In this document: positions 26,158 to 34,619 of the stretch, one piece after another | Numbering within the stretch: the first letter of the stretch is position 1 | Layout of the letters: the number at the start of each line of letters is the position of its first letter | NCBI RefSeq assembly: GCF_001011035.1 | Contig: NZ_CP011492.1 | Coordinates: 2,177,501-2,241,500 of the forward strand | Length of the DNA: 64,000 bases | Source of the DNA: Streptomyces sp. CNQ-509 | Lineage (GTDB): Bacteria; Actinomycetota; Actinomycetes; Streptomycetales; Streptomycetaceae | Direction: 5' to 3' | The notes under the pieces: generated by a model | What the model was told of the DNA's origin: nothing | Seen by the model: the letters and a program-made list of their open reading frames with translations, nothing else | The model's database searches: none | Made by a program: the position numbers and the translations under genes

Positions 26158-27297
26158 CTACTGCTCCGTCGCCGGGCTCGGCTTCGCGGCGGCCTTACGG
26201 CCGCCCCGCGCCTGGGGGGTGCGTTCGGGGGCGGCGATCTCCTGCCACCACGGCGTCGTCGGCAGCGTCTGCGCCGACGGCTCGAAGGGCTCGCCCGGGC
26301 GCGGGATCGCCGCGCGGACATCCGCCGCCGCCGCTGCGGCGGCGGTGCGCTCCGCGGGCTCCTCCCAGCGGTGCGGGGCGAGGTTGAACGTGCCCCAGTG
26401 GATCGGCAGCAGCACCCCGCCGCGCAGGTCGAGATGGGCCCGTACGCCCTCCTCCGGGGTCATGTGGATGTCCGGCCAGTACTCGCTGTACGCGCCGATC
26501 TGCACCATCGCCGCGTCGAACGGCCCGTGGTCCGCGCCGATCTCGGCGAAGCCCGGGAAGTAGCCGGTGTCACCGCTGTGGAACACCCGGTGCTCCGGGC
26601 CGCGCACGGACCAGGACGCCCACAGCGTGCGCTGCTTGTTGCGGATGCCGCGGCCGCAGAAGTGGCGGGCGGGCGTCGCGGTGAGGGTCAGGCCCGCGGC
26701 CCCGGTGGACTCGTTCCAGTCCAGTTCCGCGATGCGGTCCCGCGGCACTCCCCAGCGCTCCAGGTGCGCGCCGACGCCGAGGGGCACGGCGAAGAGCACG
26801 TCGGGGGCGACGGCCTTGCGGAGTTCGCGGACGGTCGACATGTCCAGGTGGTCGTAGTGGTCGTGGGAGATGACGACCGCATCGAGGGGGCCGAGTTCGC
26901 CGAGCGGCAGCGGCACGCGGTGGAAGCGGCGCGGGCCGGCGAAGGAGAAGGGCGAACAGCGCTCACCGAAGACCGGGTCGAAGAGAACGCGGCGGCCGTC
27001 GATCTCGGCGAGGACGGTGGCGTGGCCGAGCCAGGTCAGGCGCAGCCCGTCGGCGGGCGGAGCGGACAGGTCGGGGCGCTGCACGGGGATGGGGGCCGCG
27101 GGCTTGCGGCCGTCGCGGCGGAGCAGGGCGCGGAACATCTCGCCGCGGGAACCGCCGCCGGGCTGCGGGCCGATGCCAGCGGGGACGGGGTTGCGGAAGG
27201 CGCCGGCCTCCGGGTCGTAGTTCGGCGACTTGAGAATCCGCGCCAGCCGGGCACCAGCCGGCTCGGCGCCGAACGACGCGGGGCGAATTCGACGCAT
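26158..27297 (-). CDS. Metallo-beta-lactamase-fold hydrolase (NAPE-PLD/UlaG-like)
   Basis: A 379-residue protein with the metal-binding signature SHDHYDHLD and later ligands HSGDTGYFPG and LPIHWGTFNL. WLGHATVLAEIDGRRVLFDP is typical of the NAPE-PLD-like branch of MBL hydrolases, which act on phospholipid-like phosphodiesters in better-studied members. The substrate here is unknown. The C-terminal 60 residues are Ala/Pro/Lys-rich and probably disordered. An IS110 element lies just upstream of its promoter. The 196 bp on its downstream side show no gene. Confidence 0.88.
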   Translation of the reverse strand: MRRIRPASFGAEPAGARLARILKSPNYDPEAGAFRNPVPAGIGPQPGGGSRGEMFRALLRRDGRKPAAPIPVQRPDLSAPPADGLRLTWLGHATVLAEIDGRRVLFDPVFGERCSPFSFAGPRRFHRVPLPLGELGPLDAVVISHDHYDHLDMSTVRELRKAVAPDVLFAVPLGVGAHLERWGVPRDRIAELDWNESTGAAGLTLTATPARHFCGRGIRNKQRTLWASWSVRGPEHRVFHSGDTGYFPGFAEIGADHGPFDAAMVQIGAYSEYWPDIHMTPEEGVRAHLDLRGGVLLPIHWGTFNLAPHRWEEPAERTAAAAAAADVRAAIPRPGEPFEPSAQTLPTTPWWQEIAAPERTPQARGGRKAAAKPSPATEQ

Positions 27298-27319
27298 GGG
27301 CTACTCCGTAAGTTGTTGG

Positions 27320-27510
27320 GCGGCCTGGGAGGGCCGGATGTGGCTTATGGGTTCTTGCCTTCAGTGGCTTCCAAGGAGTGGCCGTCCGGTTCTCCGGGGC
27401 GCCCTGGCTGCTGATTGAGATGTGCGCGCTGTGTGCGGTCGCTGATTACGGAGATGACAGCGGGGTGTTCCTCGGGCCGGCGGCATGCTGTACGGAACGA
27501 GGAGGGGCGA
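27320..27510 (+). ncRNA. Candidate IS110 bridge RNA region
   Basis: IS110-group elements encode a structured guide (bridge) RNA in the non-coding end upstream of the transposase. This interval, between the MBL promoter and the transposase GTG, is the corresponding position and has no gene. The RNA itself is inferred from family knowledge; I did not fold it. Confidence 0.35.
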
Positions 27511-28713
27511 GTGAGTAAGCGACAGGTCCGGGTCTGGGCCGGTATCGACGCGGGCAAGGGCCATCACTGGGCCGCGGTGGTCGACGACACCGGCGCCACA
27601 CTGTGGTCGAAGAAGATCGACAACGACGAGTCCGCGATCCTGACCGCGCTGGGGGAGATCCTCGGCCTGGCGGACGAGGTGCACTGGGCGGTGGACATTG
27701 CCGGCACGTCCTCCGCGCTGCTGCTGGCCTTGCTCGCCGCCCACGGCCAGCGGACCGTCTACGTGCCCGGCCGCACGGTCAACCGCATGGCCGGGGCTTA
27801 CCGGGGCGAGGCCAAGACCGACGCCCGTGACGCCTACGTCATCGCCGAAACCGCCCGCCACCGCCGGGACTTCACCACGATCGACGTGCCCGCGCAGCTG
27901 GCCGCCGACCTCGCACTGCTGACCGCCCACCGCGCCGACCTGGTCGCCGACCGGGTGCGGATGATCAACCGGCTCCGCGACATGCTGACCGGCATCTTCC
28001 CCGCGCTGGAACGGGCCTTCGACTACTCCGCCCACAAAGGCGCGCTGGTCCTGCTGACGGGGTACCAGACCCCGGCCGCGATCCGGCGCCGTGGCCGGGC
28101 GAGACTGACGGCCTGGCTGGCCAACCGCGCAGTGCGCGGCGCCGACGCCGTTGCCGCGACCGCACTGGAAGCCGCCCAGGCACAGCAGACCGCGCTGCCC
28201 GGCGAGGACGTCGCCGCTCAGCTCGTCGCCGACCTGGCCACGCAGATCCTGGCCCTGGACGACCGGCTCAAGCAGATCGACAAGCAGATCCGTGAGAGGT
28301 TCCGCAGCCACCCCCAAGCCGAGATCATCGAGTCCCTGCCCGGCATGGGCCCGATCCTCGGCGCCGAGTTCATCGTCGCCGCCGGCGACCTGACCGCCTA
28401 CACCGACGCCGGCCACCTCGCCTCCGCAGCCGGCCTCGTGCCCGTCCCACGCGACTCCGGCCGGCGCACCGGCAACCTCCACCGGCCCAAGCGCTACAGC
28501 CGCCGCCTGCGACGGGTTTTCTACCTCTCCGCGCAGACCAGCATCATCCGCGAAGGCCCGAACCGGGACTTCTACCTCAAGAAGCGCGACGAAGGCTGCA
28601 AACACGTCCAGGCCGTCATCGCCCTGGCCCGCCGACGAGCCAGCGTGCTCTGGGCACTCCTGCGCGACAACCGAGCATTCACCCCCGCCCCACCGGCCAC
28701 GCAGACGGCTTGA
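27511..28713 (+). CDS. IS110-family transposase
   Basis: A 400-residue recombinase. The N-terminal RuvC-like DEDD domain shows VWAGIDAGKGHHWAAVVDD, HWAVDIAGTS (an Asp at the usual Glu position) and AKTDARDAYVIAETAR. The C-terminal Transposase_20 part shows IESLPGMGPILGAEFIVAAG and the catalytic-Ser region HLASAAGLVPVPRDSG. The length is full and there are no internal stops, so it is probably active. The GTG 27511 start has a strong GAGGAGGGG upstream; the frame is open further upstream without homology. Confidence 0.93.
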   Translation: MSKRQVRVWAGIDAGKGHHWAAVVDDTGATLWSKKIDNDESAILTALGEILGLADEVHWAVDIAGTSSALLLALLAAHGQRTVYVPGRTVNRMAGAYRGEAKTDARDAYVIAETARHRRDFTTIDVPAQLAADLALLTAHRADLVADRVRMINRLRDMLTGIFPALERAFDYSAHKGALVLLTGYQTPAAIRRRGRARLTAWLANRAVRGADAVAATALEAAQAQQTALPGEDVAAQLVADLATQILALDDRLKQIDKQIRERFRSHPQAEIIESLPGMGPILGAEFIVAAGDLTAYTDAGHLASAAGLVPVPRDSGRRTGNLHRPKRYSRRLRRVFYLSAQTSIIREGPNRDFYLKKRDEGCKHVQAVIALARRRASVLWALLRDNRAFTPAPPATQTA

Positions 28714-28800
28714 CTTCATCATTGAGACTCCTCGGTCTCGGACTGTGGGGTCAACGGCGGCGGGGACGGCGGTGTTCCGGATCACGTGAGAATGTAGCGC

Positions 28801-28845
28801 TGACAGATTTTGACATCTGTCATTCGTCATTCCATACTTGTCACC
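28801..28845 (+). promoter_or_regulatory. Promoter with overlapping operator for the aldo/keto reductase; leaderless start
   Basis: TTGACA (28810-28815), a 17-bp spacer and CATACT (28833-28838) form a good sigma-70-type promoter. Transcription would start at or next to the ATG at 28846, giving a leaderless message. A perfect dyad TGACAGAT-N6-ATCTGTCA (28801-28808, 28815-28822) covers the -35 box and is a likely repressor site, plausibly for the downstream TetR protein. Confidence 0.65.
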
Positions 28846-29895
28846 ATGACTTCGATCCCGACTCGCACCCTCGGCACCACCGGCCCCCGCGTCTCCGCCC
28901 TCGGCCTCGGCTGCATGGGCATGTCCGCGCTCTACGGGCCCGTCGACCGCAAGGAGTCCATCGCCACCATCCACGCCGCCCTCGACGCCGGCGTCACCCT
29001 CCTCGACACCGGTGACTTCTACGGCATGGGCCACAACGAGCTGCTCATCCGCGACGCCCTCGCCGCCCGCCCCGGCAGCCGCGACCAGGCCGTCGTCAGC
29101 GTCAAGTTCGGCGCCCTGCGCGACCCCGCCGGCGGCTTCCTCGGCTACGACGGCCGGCCCGCCGCCGTGAAGAACTTCGCCGCGTACTCGCTGCAGCGCC
29201 TCGGCACCGACCACATCGACGTCTACCGGCTCGCCCGCCTCGACCCCGACGTGCCCGTCGAGGAGACCGTCGGCGCCGTGCAGGAGCTGATCGACGCCGG
29301 TTACGTGCGGCATATCGGGCTCTCCGAGGTCGGCGCGGAGACCGTGCGCCGGGCCGCCGCCACCGCGCCCGTCGCCGATCTCCAGATCGAGTACTCGCTG
29401 ATCTCCCGCGGCATCGAGGACGAGATCCTGCCCGCATGCCGCGAGCTGGGGGTCTCCGTCACCGCGTACGGCGTGCTCTCCCGCGGCCTGATCAGCGGGC
29501 ACATGACCCGCGAGAGCGTGCGCGGTCTCGGCGCGCAGGACTTCCGGGCGCACTCCCCGCGGTTCGCCGCGGAGAACATCGACCGGAACCTGGCGCTCGT
29601 CGACGCGCTGCGGCGGGTCGCGGACGGCAAGGGCGTGACGGTGGCGCAGATCGCCATCGCCTGGGTGCTCGGCCGCGGCGAGGACATCGTGCCGCTCGTC
29701 GGCGCCCGGCGCCGGGACCGGCTCGCGGAGTCCCTCGGCGCCCTGGACGTGGTGCTGGACGCGGCGGATCTGGCGGCGATCGAGGAGGCGGTGCCGCCGG
29801 GCGCGGCGGCGGGCGAGCGGTACGCGCCGGAGCAGATGGCGATGCTGGACAGCGAGCGGACGGGCGGCGGGTCCGGCGGTACGGCCGGCGCGTAG
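28846..29895 (+). CDS. Aldo/keto reductase
   Basis: A 349-residue NADPH-dependent TIM-barrel reductase close to the YajO/AKR13-type group: RTLGTTGPRVSALGLGCMGM, the catalytic Asp-Tyr region LLDTGDFYGMGHNELLI, VVSVKFGALRD (catalytic Lys), RLARLDPDVPVEETVGA. Where most relatives have QCH or YQHR near HIDVY, this one reads YRLARLD, so the usual catalytic His may be lacking. The C-terminus is Gly/Thr-rich. It is the first gene of a probable unit with the TetR gene 189 bp downstream and has its own operator-bearing promoter. Confidence 0.88.
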   Translation: MTSIPTRTLGTTGPRVSALGLGCMGMSALYGPVDRKESIATIHAALDAGVTLLDTGDFYGMGHNELLIRDALAARPGSRDQAVVSVKFGALRDPAGGFLGYDGRPAAVKNFAAYSLQRLGTDHIDVYRLARLDPDVPVEETVGAVQELIDAGYVRHIGLSEVGAETVRRAAATAPVADLQIEYSLISRGIEDEILPACRELGVSVTAYGVLSRGLISGHMTRESVRGLGAQDFRAHSPRFAAENIDRNLALVDALRRVADGKGVTVAQIAIAWVLGRGEDIVPLVGARRRDRLAESLGALDVVLDAADLAAIEEAVPPGAAAGERYAPEQMAMLDSERTGGGSGGTAGA

Positions 29896-30084
29896 CCGGA
29901 TGCCGCCCCCGGTCCCCCGCCCGGTCCCGGTCCCCCGCCCGGTTCAGGCCCCGTCCCCGGTTCCGCCTGCGCCGTCGCCGGGCGGGGCGGGTCCCGGCGG
30001 CGGGTGTGTCGTTGTCGGCGGCGGCTGCGAAGCTGGTGGCAGAGCCGACGCCAGTCGGGAGAGCCCGAGAGCCGGAGAGCGCCG

Positions 30085-30789
30085 ATGCCGTCCGAAACCC
30101 TGACCCCCGAGCACATCCTCGAAGCCACGGAGGACGTGCTGCGCCGCTATGGTCCGGCGAAGGCCACGGTGGTGGACGTGGCGCGGGTGCTGGGTGTGAG
30201 CCACGGCTCGGTGTACCGGCATTTTCCGAGCAAGGCGGCGCTGCATGCGGCGGTGGCGGCGCGGTGGCTGGACCGGACGTCGGCGGCGCTGGAGAAGGTT
30301 TCGGCGGCGGAGGGTCCCGCGGATGTGCGGTTGCGGCGGTGGCTGGCGGAGTTGTTCGACGCGAAGCGGCACAAGGCGCATGACGATCCGGAGATGTTCG
30401 CGACGTACATGGCGCTGATCGGTGACGGCGCCTCCGCGGGCCGTGCGGGCCCGGCGGCGGCCGGGGCGGCGGGCGCGGCGGGTTCTGCGACGGTGGCCGG
30501 TGTGGTGGCGCGGCATGTCGCGGAGCTGACGGGGCAGTTGACGTTGATCCTGGAGGACGGGGTGCGTCAGGGGGTGTTGTCGGTGCCGCCGGCGGTGGCG
30601 GCGGGGGATGCGGAGGCGGCGGCGGTGGCGCAGGCGGCGCGGCGTTCGGTGGAGGGGGTGGCGCGGGCGGTGTTCGATGCGACGCGCCGGTTCCATGATC
30701 CGGCGTTCGCGGCGGACTGGGAGGAGCCGGGGGTGGCGGCGGAGTTCGCGCTGGTGGTGGATGTGGTGGTGCGGGGTCTACGTCCCTGA
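30085..30789 (+). CDS. TetR-family regulator
   Basis: A 234-residue protein with the TetR HTH in residues 8-55 (TPEHILEATEDVLRRYGPAK, VVDVARVLGVSHGSVYRHFP) and a C-terminal TetR_C_33-like domain rich in Ala/Val. It starts at ATG 30085 after GGAGAG. It follows the aldo/keto reductase, whose promoter has a perfect dyad over the -35 box, so it is the likely repressor of that gene. The 189 bp between the two genes is low-complexity C/G-rich DNA with CCCCGCCCGGT-type repeats. Its 3' end overlaps the convergent small gene by 12 bp. Confidence 0.88.
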   Translation: MPSETLTPEHILEATEDVLRRYGPAKATVVDVARVLGVSHGSVYRHFPSKAALHAAVAARWLDRTSAALEKVSAAEGPADVRLRRWLAELFDAKRHKAHDDPEMFATYMALIGDGASAGRAGPAAAGAAGAAGSATVAGVVARHVAELTGQLTLILEDGVRQGVLSVPPAVAAGDAEAAAVAQAARRSVEGVARAVFDATRRFHDPAFAADWEEPGVAAEFALVVDVVVRGLRP

Positions 30790-31011
30790 GGCGGGTGCCG
30801 CACCGTCGTTGGGTCCGGTTCCGGCGGCGGCTTGGTGTGCTTCCGCGAGGTGTTCTTCTGCTTTGAGCCAGGGGAGGAACTGGGCGGCTCTGGTCCAGTC
30901 GCAGCTTTCGCAGTGGAGTGTGCGCCGGGCGCCGGCGCCGGTGACGTGGACGGTGTGTGCGCGGCCGTCGGGGTCGGTGGCGGTGACCCGGCTGGTGGCC
31001 CTCGCGTGCAT
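30778..31011 (-). CDS. Small conserved-looking protein with CxxC motif
   Basis: A 77-residue protein: a beta-rich start (MHARATSRVTATDPDGRAHT), then LHCESCDW with a CxxC pair and KAEEHLAEAHQAA supplying His residues. CESC plus downstream His could make a one-domain zinc site, though only two Cys are present. Third codon positions are G/C-rich, supporting coding. It lies downstream of glyS on the same strand and overlaps the TetR 3' end. Function unknown. Confidence 0.6.
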   Translation of the reverse strand: MHARATSRVTATDPDGRAHTVHVTGAGARRTLHCESCDWTRAAQFLPWLKAEEHLAEAHQAAAGTGPNDGAAPASGT

Positions 31012-31190
31012 GGCGCGCCTCCTGCTGCTGCTTGTTCGTGCTGTGCGTGGCTCCTTCTGGCCTGGTTGTGGGGCTCAGTGTGCAGCACGGGGTGCGCGTG
31101 CCGCAGCTTGCCGGACGTTTTCCGTACGGTCCGGGCGCAGGGCTTCCGTACGGTCCGGGGGCGCGGCTTCTGTGCGGTCTGCGTATGCGG

Positions 31191-31221
31191 CGACGGCGCC
31201 CCCGGGCGGGGGGCGCCGTCG
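31191..31221 (-). terminator. Hairpin terminator after glyS
   Basis: A perfect 12-bp stem (CGACGGCGCCCC / GGGGCGCCGTCG) with a 7-nt loop lies about 20 bp beyond the glyS stop. It has no T-run, as is common in streptomycetes. Confidence 0.75.
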
Positions 31222-31239
31222 CGGTGTGGCGGGTGGGGG

Positions 31240-32622
31240 TCAGCAGCCGAGGAGGCGGCCGCCGAGGTAGGTCCCGACCTGGTCGAGGGAGACGCGTTCC
31301 TGCTTCATGGTGTCGCGTTCGCGGACGGTGACGGCGTTGTCGTCGAGGGTGTCGAAGTCGACGGTGATGCAGTAGGGGGTGCCGATTTCGTCCTGGCGGC
31401 GGTAGCGGCGGCCGATGGCGCCGGCGTCGTCGAACTCGATGTTCCAGTGGCCGCGGAGGTCGGCGGCGAGGCCCTTGGCCTTGGGGGAGAGTTCGGGGTT
31501 GCGGGAGAGGGGGAGGACGGCGGCCTTGACGGGGGCGAGGCGGGGGTCGAGGCGCATGACGGTGCGCTTTTCCATCTTGCCCTTGGCGTTGGGGGCTTCG
31601 TCTTCGACGTAGGCGTCGAGCATGAAGGCGAGCATGGTGCGGCCGACGCCGGCGGCGGGTTCGATGACGAAGGGGGTCCAGCGTTCGCCGGCTTCCTGGT
31701 CGAAGAAGGAGAGGTCCTGGCCGGAGGCGGCGGAGTGGGCCTTGAGGTCGAAGTCGGTGCGGTTGGCGATGCCTTCGAGTTCTCCCCATTGGCTGCCGGC
31801 GAAGTCGAAGCGGTATTCGATGTCGACGGTGCGCTTGGAGTAGTGGGAGAGCTTGTCCTTGGGGTGCTCGAACCAGCGGAGGTTGGTTTCCTGCATGCCG
31901 AGGCCGGTGTACCAGTTCCAGCGCTGCTGCATCCAGTACTCGTGCCAGGTCTCGTCTTCGCCGGGCTTGACGAAGAACTCCATCTCCATCTGTTCGAACT
32001 CGCGGGTGCGGAAGATGAAGTTGCCGGGGGTGATCTCGTTGCGGAAGGACTTCCCGGTCTGGGCGATGCCGAAGGGGGGCTTCTTCCGGGAGGAGGTCTG
32101 GACCTGCATGAAGTTGGTGAAGATGCCCTGGGCGGTTTCGGGGCGCAGGAAGGTCTCGGAGCCGGCGTCCTGGGTGGGGCCGAGGTGGGTGGCGAGGAGG
32201 CCGGAGAACTGCTTGGGCTCGGTGAAGCCGCCCTTGTTGCCGCAGTGGGGGCAGTTGATGTCGGCGAGGCCGCCGGTGGGGGGGTGGCCGTGCTTGGCTT
32301 CGTAGGTCTCTTCGAGGTGGTCGGCGCGGTAGCGCTTGTGGCAGGAGGTGCATTCGGTGAGGGGGTCGGTGAAGGTGGCGACGTGACCGGATGCTTCCCA
32401 GACCTCGCGGGCGAGGATGACGGAGGAGTCGAGGCCGACGACGTCGTCGCGGGAGGTGACCATGGAGCGCCACCACTGGCGCTTGATGTTCTCCTTGAGC
32501 TCTACGCCGAGGGGGCCGTAGTCCCAGGCGGCGCGCTGGCCGCCGTAGATCTCGCTGCACGGGTAGACGAAGCCACGGCGCTTGCTCAGGCTGACGATGG
32601 TGTCGATCTTGTCGGCGGCCAC
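31240..32622 (-). CDS. glyS: Glycyl-tRNA synthetase (alpha2 type)
   Basis: A 460-residue class II aminoacyl-tRNA synthetase that charges tRNA-Gly in the cytosol; it is the single-chain, non-alpha2beta2 form used by actinobacteria. Visible are motif 1 region [20 protein letters not shown], the zinc-binding insert CTSCHKRY ... [10 protein letters not shown], motif 2 ([20 protein letters not shown]) and motif 3 [14 protein letters not shown], followed by the anticodon-binding domain with [10 protein letters not shown]. The start is GTG 32622 with AAGAGAG upstream. It diverges from znuA over 207 bp. Confidence 0.97.
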   Translation of the reverse strand: MAADKIDTIVSLSKRRGFVYPCSEIYGGQRAAWDYGPLGVELKENIKRQWWRSMVTSRDDVVGLDSSVILAREVWEASGHVATFTDPLTECTSCHKRYRADHLEETYEAKHGHPPTGGLADINCPHCGNKGGFTEPKQFSGLLATHLGPTQDAGSETFLRPETAQGIFTNFMQVQTSSRKKPPFGIAQTGKSFRNEITPGNFIFRTREFEQMEMEFFVKPGEDETWHEYWMQQRWNWYTGLGMQETNLRWFEHPKDKLSHYSKRTVDIEYRFDFAGSQWGELEGIANRTDFDLKAHSAASGQDLSFFDQEAGERWTPFVIEPAAGVGRTMLAFMLDAYVEDEAPNAKGKMEKRTVMRLDPRLAPVKAAVLPLSRNPELSPKAKGLAADLRGHWNIEFDDAGAIGRRYRRQDEIGTPYCITVDFDTLDDNAVTVRERDTMKQERVSLDQVGTYLGGRLLGC

Positions 32623-32792
32623 GGTGCTCTCTTCATTACGACGACGAAGCGGTGCTCCAGGTTACCGGCGGCGGTGCCCTTGGTTTCAAATCGGGGGGCG
32701 GGCGGGGCGGGGGTGCGGAGGGCGGCGGGCCACTGCCGGGAGGGCCGCGGGCGGGTGCCGGGTGGCCCGGAGGGTACCGCCCGTCAATATTT

Positions 32793-32830
32793 TTGACAAT
32801 CGTTTCCATCTTTGATGAAAATGAGTGTCA
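32793..32830 (+). promoter_or_regulatory. znuA promoter with two Zur-box-like palindromes
   Basis: TTGACA at 32793-32798 and GAAAAT at 32817-32822 form a promoter whose start point would fall at the ATG at 32830, suggesting leaderless translation. Two TGA-N9-TCA or TCA-like dyads, TGACAATCGTTTCCA (32794) and TGAAAATGAGTGTCA (32816), cover the -35 and -10 regions. Both resemble Streptomyces Zur boxes. Zinc-dependent repression by the zur product encoded in the same cluster is expected. Confidence 0.6.
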
Positions 32831-33822
32831 TGAGAGCTTCCCGCCGGTCCATATCCGGTCTCACCCCCGCCGCCGCCGCGGCGCTGTCCACGGCCGCGCT
32901 GCTGGCCCTGTCCGCCTGCGGCGACGGGGCTTCGGGCACCACGACGGAGGACGGCAGGCTGCGGGTGACCGCGTCGTTCTATCCGATGCAGTTCCTGGCC
33001 GAGGAGATAGGCGGCGAGAACGCGGAGGTCTCGACGCTGACGAAGCCGGGGACGGAGCCGCACGATCTGGAGCTGAGCCCGCGGCAGACGGGGGACCTGG
33101 CGGACGCGGGGCTGATCGTCTACCTGAAGGACATGCAGCCGGCGGTGGACGAGGCCATCGAGCAGTCGGGCGCGGAGCATGTCGTGGAGGCGTCGGAGTT
33201 CACGTCGCTGGAGAAGCACGGGGAGGAGGACGGCGACGGGGGCCACGCGGAGGAGGAGGCCGACGGTGGCCACGAGGGGCACGACCACGGCGGCGAGGAG
33301 GGGCCCGACCCGCACATCTGGCTGGACCCGGTGCGGTACGCGGAGGTCGCCGAGGGCGTCGGCGAGGCGATGGCGGAGGCGGACCCGGAGCACGCGAAGG
33401 CGTACGAGAAGAACGCCGCGGAGCTGGCGGACCGGCTGCGGCAGCTGGACGGGGAGTTCGCCGCGGGGCTGGAGAACCGGCGTACGGACACGTTCATCAC
33501 GACGCACGCCGCGTTCGGCTACATCGCCGACCGCTACGGCCTGGTGCAGGAGTCGATCAAGGGGCTGAGCCCGGAGTCGGAGCCGAGCGCGGCGCGGATG
33601 CAGCAGTTGCAGGACATCGCGGCGGACGACGGGGTGACGACGGTGTTCTTCGAGACGCTGGTCAGCGACAAGACGGCGCGCACTCTCGCGGGTGACCTGG
33701 GTCTGGAGACGGATGTGCTCGACCCGATCGAGGGCGTGACGGACAAGTCCAGGGGTGACGACTACTTCGAGATCATGGAGGCGAACCTCGGGGCGCTGCA
33801 AAAGGCGCTGGGGGCGAGGTGA
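32830..33822 (+). CDS. znuA: Zinc ABC transporter substrate-binding lipoprotein
   Basis: A 330-residue cluster A-I binding protein with a lipobox (ALLALSAC). It binds Zn2+ outside the cell for ZnuCB. Hallmarks are VTASFYPMQFLAEEIGGENA, the first metal His in KPGTEPHDLELSP, a His/Glu/Asp-rich loop (EEDGDGGHAEEE ... HEGHDHGGEEG), DPHIWLDPV, TTHAAFGYIADRYGL and FFETLVSDKTA. The start is uncertain: ATGs occur at 32815, 32821 and 32830 without a ribosome binding site. I chose 32830 because the promoter predicts a leaderless start there. Confidence 0.93.
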   Translation: MRASRRSISGLTPAAAAALSTAALLALSACGDGASGTTTEDGRLRVTASFYPMQFLAEEIGGENAEVSTLTKPGTEPHDLELSPRQTGDLADAGLIVYLKDMQPAVDEAIEQSGAEHVVEASEFTSLEKHGEEDGDGGHAEEEADGGHEGHDHGGEEGPDPHIWLDPVRYAEVAEGVGEAMAEADPEHAKAYEKNAAELADRLRQLDGEFAAGLENRRTDTFITTHAAFGYIADRYGLVQESIKGLSPESEPSAARMQQLQDIAADDGVTTVFFETLVSDKTARTLAGDLGLETDVLDPIEGVTDKSRGDDYFEIMEANLGALQKALGAR

Positions 33823-34619
33823 GCGGGGTCTCGGCGGAGGGAGCGGGCGTGGAGCCGGTGGTGAGTCTGCGCGGTGGGCGTGCGTCGCTGGGCGGGCGCG
33901 CGGTGCTGGGCGGGGTGGATCTGGTGGTGGGCCGCGGCGAGGTGGTGGCGCTGCTGGGGGCGAACGGTTCGGGGAAGTCGACGACGGTGCGGGCCGTGGT
34001 GGGCCGGGTGCCGCTGACGTCGGGTGAGCTGGAGCTCTTCGGGACGCCGCTGGGGCGGTTCCGTGAGTGGCGGCGGATCGGGTACGTGCCGCAGCGTTCG
34101 ACGGCGGCGTCGGGGGTGCCGGCGTCGGTGCGGGAGGTGGTGTCGTCGGGGCGGCTGTCGCGGTCGCGGCTGCGGCCGCTGGGGCGGGCGGACCGGGCGG
34201 CGGTGGACCGGGCGCTCGAGGTGGTGGGTCTCGGGGACCGGGCGAAGGAGTCGGTGAATCGTTTGTCCGGCGGGCAGCACCAGCGGGTGCTGATCGCGCG
34301 GGCGCTGGCGGCGGAGCCGGAGTTGCTGATCATGGACGAGCCGCTGGGCGGGGTGGATCTGCCGAGCCAGCGGATTCTGGCGGAGGCGCTGGCCGGGCAG
34401 GTGGAGGGTGGTGCGTCGGTGTTGCTGGTGCTGCACGAGCTGGGGCCGCTGCAGCCGCTGATCGACCGTACGGTCGTGCTGGGGGACGGTCTGGTGGTGC
34501 GGGAGTACGGGCGCGGTGAGGCGGACGCGGCGGCGCGGGTGCACGATCTGGCGTGCCATCCGCACCCGGGTGGTGCGGGTGAGCCGGCCGCGGCGGACAG
34601 GACGGGGCTGCTGACATGA
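33819..34619 (+). CDS. znuC: Zinc ABC transporter ATP-binding protein
   Basis: A 266-residue ABC ATPase with Walker A GANGSGKST, Q-loop PQRST, signature LSGGQHQRVLIARALA, Walker B LLIMDEP and switch His in LLVLHEL. It energises the ZnuB channel. The GTG start overlaps the znuA stop (GTGA), and its own stop overlaps znuB (ATGA), so the three are coupled in one operon. Confidence 0.94.
   Translation: MSGVSAEGAGVEPVVSLRGGRASLGGRAVLGGVDLVVGRGEVVALLGANGSGKSTTVRAVVGRVPLTSGELELFGTPLGRFREWRRIGYVPQRSTAASGVPASVREVVSSGRLSRSRLRPLGRADRAAVDRALEVVGLGDRAKESVNRLSGGQHQRVLIARALAAEPELLIMDEPLGGVDLPSQRILAEALAGQVEGGASVLLVLHELGPLQPLIDRTVVLGDGLVVREYGRGEADAAARVHDLACHPHPGGAGEPAAADRTGLLT

Larger units (their letters stand above)
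27320..28800 (+). mobile_element. IS110-family insertion sequence (ends approximate)
   Basis: One transposase gene is flanked by about 190 bp upstream and 90 bp downstream of non-coding DNA, between the MBL hydrolase promoter and the aldo/keto reductase promoter. IS110-group elements lack terminal inverted repeats, so the ends cannot be fixed from one copy. A small dyad, GAGAC-N6-GTCTC, lies in the downstream flank at about 28724-28739. Confidence 0.65.

Noticed and set aside
29492..32560. A 1,022-codon minus-strand frame across the reductase, TetR and glyS
   Set aside because: Arg/Pro/His-rich shadow of genes in other frames; glyS and the TetR gene explain the region.
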